This document shows, in pieces, positions 25,103 through 33,870 of a stretch of DNA of 64,000 bases. How positions within the stretch are numbered: position 1 is the first letter of the stretch; the number at the start of each line of letters is the position of its first letter. The stretch spans positions 1-64,000 of the forward strand of contig NZ_JAHKRK010000014.1 in NCBI RefSeq assembly GCF_019396355.1. Direction: 5' to 3'. The notes beneath the pieces were generated by a model. The model worked only from the letters and a program-made list of their open reading frames with translations. It had not been told where the DNA came from and did not search any database. The translations under genes were made by a program, and so were the position numbers. Source of the stretch: Pseudonocardia nigra (GTDB lineage: Bacteria; Actinomycetota; Actinomycetes; Mycobacteriales; Pseudonocardiaceae).

Positions 25103-26422
25103 ATGCTGCAGACCACGGTTCCCGGGATGCTCGAGGAGCGGGCGCTCGACTCGCCCGGCCACGGAGTCTCCTTCCCGGACGGCCGCATGGACTACCCAGC
25201 GCTGGCGGCGGCCACCCGGCGGCTGGCCGCCGCGTGGCCCCACGGGGTACGACGCGGCGACAGTGGGCGTCCTGTTGCACGGCGGGAGGGAAAGCGTCGT
25301 CACGTGGTTGCCCGCCCGGATCGGTGCGGTCACGGTGCCGATCAACGTCCGGGGGAAGGCCGCCGAGCTCGGCTACGTCGTCGAGAACGCGGATCTCGTC
25401 GTGCTGCTCACCAGCTCCGACTTCATCGCGCTGCTCGCCGAGACCCTCCCCCGGCCGGGCGCGCCGCTACGACCGGTGATCGTCCTCGACACCGGGGAAG
25501 GGCGGCCTGCGGGCAGCGTCGGGCGCGCCGAGGTCGACGCCGCAGCGGACACCGTCGACCTGGCCGAGATCGACGCGGCACAGCAGGCGATCAGCGCCGA
25601 CGATCCGGTCGTCATGCTCTACACCTCGGGCACCACCGCTCGCCCCCGCGGCTGCCTGCACTCGCACTCCTCCTGGTGCACCTCGGTGTCTCGCTCGCCG
25701 AGCGGCTGCGCCCCGCGCCGACGGACACGTTCTGGACGCCGCTGTCGATGTTCCACGGCGGCGGGATCGACGTCTCCATGGCCGCGCTGGCCGGACGCTG
25801 CGGAATGGTGCACGTCGGCACGTTCGAACCAGGGCTCGCCCTGCGCCAGCTCGCCGACGAGCGCTGCACCTTCACGGCGTTCGAGACGATCTGGCTCCCC
25901 GTGCTCGACCATCCGGAGTTCGCCACCACCGACCTGTCGGCGCTCCGGCTGGTGATCAACTTGGGTAGCCCGGAACGGATGCGCGCAATGCAGGCCCGGC
26001 TGCCGCACGCGGTGCAGATCTCATGTCTGGGGATGACCGAGTCGATGGGGTTCTGCTGCATCGGCTCGGTGGACGACCCGCCCGAGCTGCGGGCGACCAC
26101 GAGCGGGCAGCCACTGCCGGGGATGGAGGCCAGGGTGGTCGACCCGGAGACCGGCGCCGACTCGCCGCCCGGCACGCCCGGTGAGTTCCGCTTCCGCGGG
26201 TCTCCCGGATGCTGCGCTACCACCGCGACCCGGAGCTCACCGCGCAGCGCATCGACGCCGACGGCTGGTTCTCCTCCGGTGACCAGGTCGTCGCCGACGA
26301 GGCGGGCAGGCTGCGGTTCCGCACCCGGCTCGGCGACGTCCTCAAGATCGGTGGCGAGAACCTGGCGGCCGCGGAGCTCGAGGGGTTCCTCTCCGAGCAT
26401 CCCGCCGTCGGAATCGTGTAGG
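25103..26422 (+). pseudogene. Acyl-CoA synthetase (FadD-like) pseudogene
   Basis: ANL ligase spread over three frames: MLQTTVPGMLEERALDSPGH; then, after a +1/-2 slip near 25262, GVLLHGGRESVVTWLPARIG and the P-loop MLYTSGTTARPRGCLHSHSS; then, after a deletion near 25690, SLAERLRPAPTDTFWTPLSM and CLGMTESMGFCCIGSVDD; then, after a deletion near 26203, MLRYHRDPELTAQRIDADGW and LKIGGENLAAAELEGFLSEH. It stops at HPAVGIV and lacks the usual 80-100 C-terminal residues with the PTGK lysine. Three frameshifts plus a truncation argue for genuine decay. Confidence 0.85.
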
Positions 26423-26521
26423 TCGAAGACGATCCCGCAGCTCTCGACGCTCCTGCAGTCGCCGTCGCTAGCACCGATCGGGCCCGCCGGGTCGTGGACG
26501 ACCGCGGCGGTACGGTTCAGC

Positions 26522-27250
26522 ATGGCCACCAAGGAGCCGCCCGAGCGAAGGCGGAAGGGGCCGGAACCGATCAGCATCGAGCCGCCGCCGGCCCCGCGGC
26601 CCGCCCCGCTCGGGGTGGCGTTCACCGACGTCACGTTCCTGCACTGGCGTTACGACCCCGCGCTGGTTCGCCCGCTGCTGCCGCCGGGCCTCGTGCCTGA
26701 CACCTTCGACGGCGTCACCTACGTCGGGCTTGTCCCGTTCCGGATGTGCGCCTACGGCGAGTTCCTCGAAACCAACGTCAGGGTGTACTCCGTCGATCCG
26801 CAGGGGCGCCGCGGCACGGTGTTCCTCACCATGGAGGCCGACCGGCTGACCTGGGTGCTGGCGGCCCGCGCCACCGGGCTGCCCTACGCCTGGTCCCGGA
26901 TGTCCCTCGTCCGCGACACCCACCTGCTCTGCTACGACAGTGTCCGGCGCTGGCCCGGTAGGCCAGGCACCGGTACCCAGATCCGGGTGCGGGCCGGCCA
27001 CCCCGTCGAGGGTGGCCCGCTGGAGCACTTCCTCACCGCCCGCTGGCGGCTCCACCACGCGGTCCGCGGCGTCCCGCTCGCCATTCCGCTCTTCCACAAC
27101 CGGTGGCCGCTGCACACCGCAGAGCTGCTCCACCTCGACGACCAGCTGATCACCGCGACCGGGTTGCCCGCCCCGACGGAACCGCCCGTCAGCGTGCTCC
27201 ACGCCCCGAGCGTGCGCGGCCGGTTCGGACTCCCCATACCGGCTTGGTGA
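26522..27250 (+). CDS. DUF2071 (YqjF-like) protein
   Basis: 242 residues. After a basic, proline-rich lead (to about residue 30) comes the DUF2071 core: FTDVTFLHWRYDPALVRPLL, PPGLVPDTFDGVTYVGLVPF, RMCAYGEFLETNVRVYSVDP, and VFLTMEADRLTWVLAARATG. The fold is related to acetoacetate decarboxylase, but the function is unknown. It starts 100 nt after the broken synthetase and is the last plus-strand gene before a stretch of gene fragments. No link to the island's palindrome is seen. Confidence 0.82.
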   Translation: MATKEPPERRRKGPEPISIEPPPAPRPAPLGVAFTDVTFLHWRYDPALVRPLLPPGLVPDTFDGVTYVGLVPFRMCAYGEFLETNVRVYSVDPQGRRGTVFLTMEADRLTWVLAARATGLPYAWSRMSLVRDTHLLCYDSVRRWPGRPGTGTQIRVRAGHPVEGGPLEHFLTARWRLHHAVRGVPLAIPLFHNRWPLHTAELLHLDDQLITATGLPAPTEPPVSVLHAPSVRGRFGLPIPAW

Positions 27251-27254
27251 CTAC

Positions 27255-27522
27255 CGCACCCCCTACCCGGGCCAAACCGGCGGGCCGCTCCCCCGTCGGC
27301 GGTGAAGACCGCGACCCCGTTGCCGTACGGGTTGGGCGTTGACCAGCCGCACCGCCTCCGCGTAGGTGGGGCACCCGAACGACCGCGAGGACGGACGGGA
27401 CCGAAGATCTCCTCCGTGTAGATCTCCATGTGCTCGGTGACGTGGTCGAACAGCCTCGGGCCGAGCCAGAACCCGCCCGGCTCGCCGCGGGACTGCACCT
27501 CCCGCCCCTCGACGACCAGCTT
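27255..27522 (-). pseudogene. Aldehyde dehydrogenase (methylmalonate-semialdehyde type) fragment
   Basis: Two frames give pieces of an ALDH C-terminal half: KLVVEGREVQSRGEPGGFWL, LFDHVTEHMEIYTEEIFGPV, then TYAEAVRLVNAQP in another frame, then NPYGNGVAVFTADGGAARRF. The EEIFGPV and NPYGNGVA-F motifs are typical of the MmsA group. At least two frameshifts are present and both ends are missing. A scar only. Confidence 0.7.
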
Positions 27523-27526
27523 CGTT

Positions 27527-27703
27527 CTGGGCCCCGTGCACGGTCGGCAAACCCCACCGCTCGGCGTCGGATGCGGTCGCCGTCGATCGCGGGGTCACCT
27601 CGTCCCAGCCCAGGGCACGGCGGTACCGGGCGACCACCGTCTCGAGGTCGGCGGTCGCCACGGTCACGCCCAGAATGGGGCCGATTGCGGGCAAGCCGCT
27701 CGA
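27527..27703 (-). pseudogene. VOC/glyoxalase-family N-terminal fragment
   Basis: About 58 residues, GPILGVTVATADLETVVARY and RRALGWDEVTPRSTATASDA ending at ERWGLPTVHGA, match the first beta-alpha-beta unit of vicinal-oxygen-chelate proteins. The frame then runs directly into the aldehyde dehydrogenase fragment. It abuts the 3' end of the CaiB-type gene. Confidence 0.55.
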
Positions 27704-27708
27704 GGCCG

Positions 27709-28950
27709 TCAACCCACCACCCCGCGTCGGCGCAGGTCGTCCAGTTCCGACGGGCTCAGGCCGAGCTCGTCGATGAGGACCGCGTCGGTGTCCTGCCCCC
27801 GAGCTCGCCCGGTAGATCGGATCGCTCCTGGCGTGCGTCCCATCCGCCACAGCACGTTCTGCATCTGCATCGGTCCGAGATCGGGGTCGTCGACCGTCGT
27901 GATGAGCTCCAGCGCCTTGACTTGCGGGTCGGTCAGCAGCTCGCTCGGCTTGTACACCGGCGCGACAGCTGCCCCGGCTTCCGAGAAGGCCTCGATCACC
28001 TCATCGCGGGTGCGCTCGGCAATCCAGTCGCCGACGTAACGGTCGAGCAGGTCGGCGTGCTGAGCACGCTGACGCCCCGTGGCGAACCATGGCTCGTCGA
28101 CGACCTCGGGGTGCCCGACGAGCGTGAGCACCCGCTCGGCGATGCTGTTGGCGCTCGTGGAGATCGCCACCCAGTGTCCGTCCCCCGTCTTGTACGTGTT
28201 GCGCGGAGCGTTGTTCTGGGAACGGTTTCCGGTGCGCCGCTGGTCGATGCCGAGCTGGTCGGCGTAGATGACGCCCGGACCGACCGCGGTCATGATCGGG
28301 CTGAGCAGGTCGAGGTCGATCTCCTGGCCCTTCCCGTCCCGGGTGCGGTGGAACAGCGCCATCGAGACCGCCGCTGCGCCCGCGATCCCGGCGATGGAGT
28401 CGGCAAGGCCGAACGCCGGCAACGTCGGCGCCCCGTCCGGCTGCCCCGTCAGGTAGGCGAACCCGCTCATCGACTCGACGAGGGTGCCGAAGGCGGGACG
28501 GTCGGCGTAGGGGCCGCGCTGGCCGAAACCGGTCACCCGCAACAGGATCAGCCCGGGGTTGTCCTCGGCCAGCACGTCGTAGCCGAGCCCCCAGCGTTCC
28601 AGTGTGCCGGGCCGGAAGTTCTCGATGACGACGTCGGCGCCGGCGGCCAGGCGGCGGAAGATCTGAGCACCGTCCTCGTCCCCGAGGTAGAGCCCCAATG
28701 TCCGCTTGTTGCGGCTGATCATCTTCCACCACAGCGGCTCGCCGTCCTTGTCGAGGCCGTGGCCCCGCATGCCGTCACCGCGGGTCGGGTGCTCGATCTT
28801 GATGACGTCGGCCCCGTAGTCGCCGAGGATCTGCGCGGTGAGTGGCCCGGCGAGGATCGTCGACACATCGAGAACGCGCAGCCCGGCGAGCGGGCCGTCC
28901 GTCGCTGTCCCGGTGGTCGGCGACGCAGCGGGCTTGTCCCCGGCTCTCAT
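27709..28950 (-). CDS. CaiB/BaiF-type CoA-transferase
   Basis: 413-residue class III CoA-transferase: GPLAGLRVLDVSTILAGPLT, QILGDYGADVIKIEHPTRGD, NKRTLGLYLGDEDGAQIFRR and ADVVIENFRPGTLERWGLGY. The Asp in the LAEDNPGLILLRVTGFGQRG region aligns with the catalytic Asp of FRC-type enzymes. ATG 28950 overlaps the amidohydrolase stop (ATGA). It is the last gene of a minus-strand operon with a Liv-type importer, so it probably moves CoA onto the imported acid or a product of it. Dicarboxylates are common acceptors in this family. Confidence 0.92.
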   Translation of the reverse strand: MRAGDKPAASPTTGTATDGPLAGLRVLDVSTILAGPLTAQILGDYGADVIKIEHPTRGDGMRGHGLDKDGEPLWWKMISRNKRTLGLYLGDEDGAQIFRRLAAGADVVIENFRPGTLERWGLGYDVLAEDNPGLILLRVTGFGQRGPYADRPAFGTLVESMSGFAYLTGQPDGAPTLPAFGLADSIAGIAGAAAVSMALFHRTRDGKGQEIDLDLLSPIMTAVGPGVIYADQLGIDQRRTGNRSQNNAPRNTYKTGDGHWVAISTSANSIAERVLTLVGHPEVVDEPWFATGRQRAQHADLLDRYVGDWIAERTRDEVIEAFSEAGAAVAPVYKPSELLTDPQVKALELITTVDDPDLGPMQMQNVLWRMGRTPGAIRSTGRARGQDTDAVLIDELGLSPSELDDLRRRGVVG

Positions 28951-30422
28951 CGGCCCTGCGGGCGGTGGATGTACCGGCCGCACGGTGCCCCCACGATGTT
29001 GCCCCTGTCGAGCACCTGCCGACCGCGCACCCAGGTGTCGGTGACCCGTGCGCCGAGCTCGAAACCCTCGAAGGGCGTGTACTCCTGGGCGGACAGGGAG
29101 GCCTCCGCTCGCACCGTCCAGGTCGAGGTCGGGTCGACGAGGCAGAAGTCGGCGTCATAGCCGGGGGCGATCGTGCCCTTGGACAGCAGACCGAAGCGCT
29201 GCGCCGGGTTCCAGGCCGTCAGCTGCGCGATCCGCTGGTGGGTGAGGCCGCGCCGGCGTCCTTCGCTGACGAGACCCGGCAACAGGTATTCCGCACCGCC
29301 GAAGCCGGACTTCGCCGTGAACACGTCGTCGCGCGGCTCGCCGAACTTCGTCTCGTCCTTGCAGCAGGCGTGGTCGCTGACCACCCAGTCGACGCTGCCC
29401 TCGAGCAGGTACTCCCAGAGTGCCTCGACGTCCTCGCGTGGACGCAGCGGTGGGTTCACCTTGCCGCCGTTGCCGCTGGCGGTGTCGATGTCGGCGAGCA
29501 GGTGCCCGATGGTCACCTCGCGGCGGAAGTCGACGTGGGGAAACGTCGACGCCATGAGCATGGCCGCCCGCAGCGCCTTGCGGGACGACAGGTGGAGGAG
29601 GTTGATGTTGGGCAGGCCGGTCTCATCGGCGAGGAAGGACGCGATGGTCACGGCCAGGCCCTCGGAGTGCGGTGGGTGTGCGGCGCTGTAGGCAGCCAGC
29701 CCCGAGAGCAGGCCTTCCTGCTCGACCAGCTCGGTGTAGGCGGTCATGATCTCCGCCGTCTCGCAGTGCAGCGACAATGACACATGCGGCGCCAGGTCCG
29801 TCAGCTTTTCCCGCGCGGCTTGGACGCCCCGCATGACGAACTCGAAGTGGGCCAGGTCGTACCGCTCCCCCTCCGGGATCATCAGGAACGAGCCCTGGTC
29901 CGCCGAACGGCCGTGCAGCCCGTGGCTGCCGTAGAACATGAAGATCTTGAACGAGGTGACCCCGAAGTCCTCGATGATCGAGGGGATCTCGTCGATGTGC
30001 TCCTTCATCATCGGCGCGAGGTGGAACCCGTAGTCGATGTACGACTTGCCCTGCGAGGCCTCGAGCACGAGCGGGAAGAACTGCGCGTACGGGCCGCCGC
30101 GGTTGAGGTAGTACTGGCCGGTGCGCATGTAGGTGAGGCCGGTCGTGACGCCGCCCTGGGCGCTGGCCCGGCTCTCCGTCGCCGTGTCGTCGGCCAGCGG
30201 GTTGTAGATGCCCCAGTGCTGGTGCGCGTCCACTGCGCCCGGAAAGGCGAGGAGATCACGGCCGTCGACCACGGTCTCGGCGTCCTCGGCCGGCACGTCG
30301 GGCTCGACCCGCACGAACTTGCCGTCGGCGACGCCGATGTCCAAGCGGTCCCCGTCGGGCGAGGCATCTGGCCCGGGTCGAACCACGGTGACGTTCTTGA
30401 TCAGAGTCTGGATCTGCTTCAT
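28947..30422 (-). CDS. Dihydropyrimidinase/hydantoinase-like amidohydrolase
   Basis: 491 residues of the cyclic amidohydrolase superfamily. Metal ligands are readable: His67 and His69 in FPGAVDAHQHWG, the likely carboxylated Lys in GVTSFKIFMFYG, His in VSLSLHCETAE, His in INLLHLSS, and the catalytic Asp in WVVSDHACC. The C-terminal beta domain has GTIAPGYDADFCLVDP. It should open a cyclic amide or imide. It precedes the CoA-transferase gene and follows the flavoprotein gene by 7 nt. A divergent dihydroorotase-like role is an alternative. Confidence 0.9.
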   Translation of the reverse strand: MKQIQTLIKNVTVVRPGPDASPDGDRLDIGVADGKFVRVEPDVPAEDAETVVDGRDLLAFPGAVDAHQHWGIYNPLADDTATESRASAQGGVTTGLTYMRTGQYYLNRGGPYAQFFPLVLEASQGKSYIDYGFHLAPMMKEHIDEIPSIIEDFGVTSFKIFMFYGSHGLHGRSADQGSFLMIPEGERYDLAHFEFVMRGVQAAREKLTDLAPHVSLSLHCETAEIMTAYTELVEQEGLLSGLAAYSAAHPPHSEGLAVTIASFLADETGLPNINLLHLSSRKALRAAMLMASTFPHVDFRREVTIGHLLADIDTASGNGGKVNPPLRPREDVEALWEYLLEGSVDWVVSDHACCKDETKFGEPRDDVFTAKSGFGGAEYLLPGLVSEGRRRGLTHQRIAQLTAWNPAQRFGLLSKGTIAPGYDADFCLVDPTSTWTVRAEASLSAQEYTPFEGFELGARVTDTWVRGRQVLDRGNIVGAPCGRYIHRPQGR

Positions 30423-30429
30423 CGGGTCC

Positions 30430-31821
30430 TCAATCAGTGGAGCGAATCCGGTCAGGGGCGGTGGCGACGACGTGCTCTGCGGCGAGGAAGGCCAGGCCGA
30501 GGGCGGGCAGGAGGCCGTTGCCGGCCAGATAGCCCGAGGCGCCGTGGCCGGAGATCCCGGCCGCCGCTCCGCCGGAGGCGTACAACCCGGGAATCGGCCG
30601 GGCGTCCGGCCGCAGCACCCGGGCGTGCCCGTCGACGACGAGCCCGCCCTGGGTGTGGAACAACGCCGGGACGACGCGGACTGCGGCGTAGGGCGGCTTC
30701 AGCGGTGCCTCGAAGCTGGTGCGACCGAAGATGTCCACGCCCTCACCGCGCGCAACGGCTGCGGTCCGCGACAGCTCGGCGGCCACTGCATCGGCGGGCA
30801 GTGCGGTCACCTCGGCGAGGTCTCCTGCGTCGTCCGCCCAGACGAGGGCGCCCGACTCGACGGTCTGCTGGAAGTCCGTGAACGACACGCAGGCGTCGTG
30901 GATCCGCCGGTCGAGCACGAGCCACCCGGTTGCCTCCGGGCGAGCGGCGAGCGCTCCGGCGTACTCCGAGTAGCCGCGCGTCTCGTCGCCGAAGCGCTGC
31001 CCGGTGAGGTCGAGCAGGACGCCGCCGTGCATGACGGTCGCCCAGCCGACGAGCGTTGCCGATCGCTGGGCCAGGGCCGCGTGGCCCTGATAGGCGTCGA
31101 GGAACGCGGTTTCGGCGCCGAGCGCGGCACCGATGCGGAGCGCGTCCCCCCGGGACGCCTCGCTGCCGTGGTAGACCGCACCGGCGATCTCGGGGCAGTG
31201 CGCCGCGACGAGCTCGCAGTCGGCGCCATAGCCGTTGGTGGCCAGGAGTACGCCACCCGTGGCGATCTCCTCGCGGCTGCCGTCCGGGCGTTCGACGAGC
31301 GCGGCGCGCACCGCTCCAGCGTCGTCACGCAGGACATCGACCAGCCGGGCAGGCACCAGCAGGTCGATCCGGGATGCCGCCGTCACCTTGCCGAGGAGGT
31401 GGTCCAGCAGGACGCTGCCGTGCCGGCCCTCCACCGTGTGGCAGCGGTGGACCGAATGGCCGGGGTAGTGGAAGTCGGTCACGAGGCTCAGCGGAAGCCC
31501 GATCTCCTCGGCAAGCCACTCAAGGAGCGTCGGGCTGACCTCGGCGACGGCGCGGGCCAGCCGCTCGTCCCCCTGTCCCTCGGTCTTGCGCCGGACGTCG
31601 TCGACGAACAGATCGGGTGAGTCCTCGATGCCGGTTTCGCGCTGCCATCGGGTGCCGACGCCGGGAATCATGGCAGTGGACATCGACGTGTTGTTGCCGC
31701 GGCGGAAGTGCTCGCTGGCCTCCACGACCAGCACCTCGAGTCCGCGCTGTGCGGCCCGCAGTGCGCCGACGAGGCCGCCGCCGGCTCCGGCGACGACGAG
31801 GTCGGGACCGTGGCGGGTCAT
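30430..31821 (-). CDS. FAD-binding fumarate reductase/3-ketosteroid dehydrogenase-like flavoprotein
   Basis: 463 residues: DLVVAGAGGGLVGALRAAQR, LEVLVVEASEHFRRGNNTSM, GGVLLATNGYGADCELVAAH, HTQGGLVVDGHARVLRPDAR and the C-terminal FAD loop GLYASGGAAAGISGHGASGY. This is the FAD_binding_2 architecture shared by fumarate reductases, tricarballylate dehydrogenase TcuA and ketosteroid dehydrogenases. There is no haem domain or Tat signal. With CoA-transferase, MmgE/PrpD and CitE-like neighbours, oxidation or reduction of a polycarboxylate is the likeliest role (inference). Confidence 0.87.
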   Translation of the reverse strand: MTRHGPDLVVAGAGGGLVGALRAAQRGLEVLVVEASEHFRRGNNTSMSTAMIPGVGTRWQRETGIEDSPDLFVDDVRRKTEGQGDERLARAVAEVSPTLLEWLAEEIGLPLSLVTDFHYPGHSVHRCHTVEGRHGSVLLDHLLGKVTAASRIDLLVPARLVDVLRDDAGAVRAALVERPDGSREEIATGGVLLATNGYGADCELVAAHCPEIAGAVYHGSEASRGDALRIGAALGAETAFLDAYQGHAALAQRSATLVGWATVMHGGVLLDLTGQRFGDETRGYSEYAGALAARPEATGWLVLDRRIHDACVSFTDFQQTVESGALVWADDAGDLAEVTALPADAVAAELSRTAAVARGEGVDIFGRTSFEAPLKPPYAAVRVVPALFHTQGGLVVDGHARVLRPDARPIPGLYASGGAAAGISGHGASGYLAGNGLLPALGLAFLAAEHVVATAPDRIRSTD

Positions 31822-32453
31822 GTGGCCTCCCCGGCTGCCAGCAGCCGCAGCGCCAGCGCCGCCGGGTCGACCATGCGCACCCCGGGTGGCGCGGAGCAGC
31901 CGTTGACGTCCACCGCCGAGCAGCCGTTGATCACGGCCGTGGCGCCGGCTTCCCGGAGGCGATCGAGCGCGGAACCGAGCGCTCGGTTCCAGCGCGTGGT
32001 GTCCGCGATGGCGTGGACGTCGAGGTCGAGCACCTCGACCCCGCCGAACGCGTCGGACCAGCCGTACGCTTGCACCCGAGCGGCGAGCTCGTCGGCGATG
32101 GCAGGATTGCGGGCCACCGCACCGGGCCGTTGACCCGCCAGGATCTGCCAGCCCATGCTGATCCGCAGCAGCCCCAGCACCGGAAGCCGGCCGGCGAGCT
32201 GATCGACACCGGGGTCGAGGACGCAGTCCGGCAGCAGCGCGTCGTAGCCGGGCGGGGCCGCCGTGAGCGCCTCGACGACGAGGGCCTCGGAGTCGCGCAC
32301 CTGCTCCGCGGTCTCGAGCGCGCGCGGCGCGCCGAGACCCAGGTCGTGCAGCTCGATCCGCAGGCCGGCCGGGCACAGCGCGTCGTAGCGCGCCTGCCGG
32401 CGGAGCAGCTCGTCGGCGTCGACGTGGATGGGTGTCACTGCGTAGATCCGCAC
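31818..32453 (-). CDS. Asp/Glu/hydantoin racemase family protein
   Basis: 211 residues: MRIYAVTPIHVDADELLRRQ, YDALLPDCVLDPGVDQLAG, LGLLRISMGWQILAG, and INGCSAVDVNGCSAPPGVRM. Cysteines near residue 76 (PDC) and in NGCS sit where the two catalytic cysteines of aspartate/hydantoin racemases and maleate isomerases lie, though the usual CNT triad is altered to DCV. It overlaps the flavoprotein gene by ATGA. Together with the hydantoinase-like enzyme it suggests racemisation of, or C-C/C-N chemistry on, an acidic amide-derived substrate. Confidence 0.75.
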   Translation of the reverse strand: MRIYAVTPIHVDADELLRRQARYDALCPAGLRIELHDLGLGAPRALETAEQVRDSEALVVEALTAAPPGYDALLPDCVLDPGVDQLAGRLPVLGLLRISMGWQILAGQRPGAVARNPAIADELAARVQAYGWSDAFGGVEVLDLDVHAIADTTRWNRALGSALDRLREAGATAVINGCSAVDVNGCSAPPGVRMVDPAALALRLLAAGEAT

Positions 32454-32490
32454 GCAGCCTCCTCACTGGTCGCGGTCGTCCGGTCGTCGA

Positions 32491-33870
32491 TCACACGTCG
32501 GCCAGCCCTCTCAACAGCGCTGAGACGTCGTCCGCGGCGGCCAGTGCCGCGCTCACCTCCCGAACGGTGTCCACAGCCGGAGTGCCGGCGCCGAGCAGAT
32601 CGCTGAGCAGACTGCACACGTCGTCGGCGTCCAAGGGGTGGTGGGCGCTGTCTCCCACCGGGTTGGGCACCTCCATCACCGCGTCCCCGCAGGGACCACG
32701 GACGGTGATCCGCGCGGCACGCTCGTCGGGCAGCCGCGCGTCGAGGTCCTCGGCCCCCCGGACGACGACCCGCGCGGCCAGGGATCTGACCCTGGGGTCG
32801 TCGAGCGCCGCTCCGGTGGACGCGCTCGGGCGGAGGTGCCCGTGGACGAGCGCGGCGGCGACGGCGAACGGCGTGGAGAACAGCGCGGCCAGGCGGGCGT
32901 CCCAGGTCGTGCGGGACAGGCCCACGGCCAGGGAATGGGTCTCGACGAGGATCTCCTCGATGTCGTCGAGGCGGTCCGCCGGGATGCCGGGGCGCAGGGC
33001 GAGGACGGCGTCGACCGCGGGGTGGGTGAACGAGCAGGACGCGTGGCGCTTGAGATAGCCCAGCTCGATGTCCCAGCGCTCACCGAGTGCGTCGCCCGCG
33101 ACCTCGGCGTCGAAGCTGCCGAGCATGTCGCCCAGCGAGCAGGCTGCCGTCCCGGTACTGCGGGCGATGCCGGCGAGCGCCATCCGCGCAGCGGCCAGTC
33201 CCGACACGTTGGCGGTGGCGACCCACGCGTCGCGCACCGGGTTGCCGTCCAGGGCACTGGCGAAGTGGCCGGCGACGGGCAGGCCCGCTCCGGCGTCGAC
33301 CGCGGCGGCCGCGCCGCCCGCGTCGAGCCCGAGCAGTCGCGCGCAGCCCGCCGCGGCCCCCGCCACCCCCCAGCTGCCGTGTGGATGGCTGCCGAGGCGC
33401 AGGCGTGTCGCCCGGCCGAACCGGCTGGCGACCTCGTAGGCGGCCAGCAGCGCCGCCATCGTGTCGGTACCGGTGGAACCGATGTCCGCCGCCAGGGCGA
33501 GGACGGCGGGGAACCCGTGGGCGGCCGGATGCCCCCGCGCGTACTTGTTCCCCTCGTCGAGCTCCAGTCGGACGAGGGCAGTCGCGTTGAGCCACGCCGA
33601 CGCCTCGACCGTGGTGGTGTGGCCGCCACCCACGAGCGGAGCCGGGCCGGTGGCGGGCCGCCAGGCCTCGACCAGCCGCCGTTGCTCGGGCTGCCGGGCG
33701 CCGACCAGGCACACCCCGAGGGTGTCCAGCAGCACCAGCTCGAGCCGGGCGCGGACGTGCGTCGGGACGTCGTCCCACCGCAGGCCGGCCACCCACGCTC
33801 CGACGCGCTCGGTGCTCTCCTGCGCCGCGCGCTGCTCCTCCGTGTGATCCAGAAGGGGCATCGCGTTCAC
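32491..33870 (-). CDS. MmgE/PrpD family protein (first copy)
   Basis: 459 residues. N-terminal helical domain: VGAWVAGLRWDDVPTHVRAR and LELVLLDTLGVCLVGARQPE; active-site region LDEGNKYARGHPAAHGFPAV with His residues kept; a smaller C-terminal domain after YLKRHASCSFTHPAVDAVLA. Family members are 2-methylcitrate dehydratase, cis-aconitate decarboxylase and iminodisuccinate epimerase. It overlaps the LivF-type gene by ATGA and is far diverged from the second copy at 41399, so the two probably act on different intermediates. Confidence 0.88.
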   Translation of the reverse strand: MNAMPLLDHTEEQRAAQESTERVGAWVAGLRWDDVPTHVRARLELVLLDTLGVCLVGARQPEQRRLVEAWRPATGPAPLVGGGHTTTVEASAWLNATALVRLELDEGNKYARGHPAAHGFPAVLALAADIGSTGTDTMAALLAAYEVASRFGRATRLRLGSHPHGSWGVAGAAAGCARLLGLDAGGAAAAVDAGAGLPVAGHFASALDGNPVRDAWVATANVSGLAAARMALAGIARSTGTAACSLGDMLGSFDAEVAGDALGERWDIELGYLKRHASCSFTHPAVDAVLALRPGIPADRLDDIEEILVETHSLAVGLSRTTWDARLAALFSTPFAVAAALVHGHLRPSASTGAALDDPRVRSLAARVVVRGAEDLDARLPDERAARITVRGPCGDAVMEVPNPVGDSAHHPLDADDVCSLLSDLLGAGTPAVDTVREVSAALAAADDVSALLRGLADV

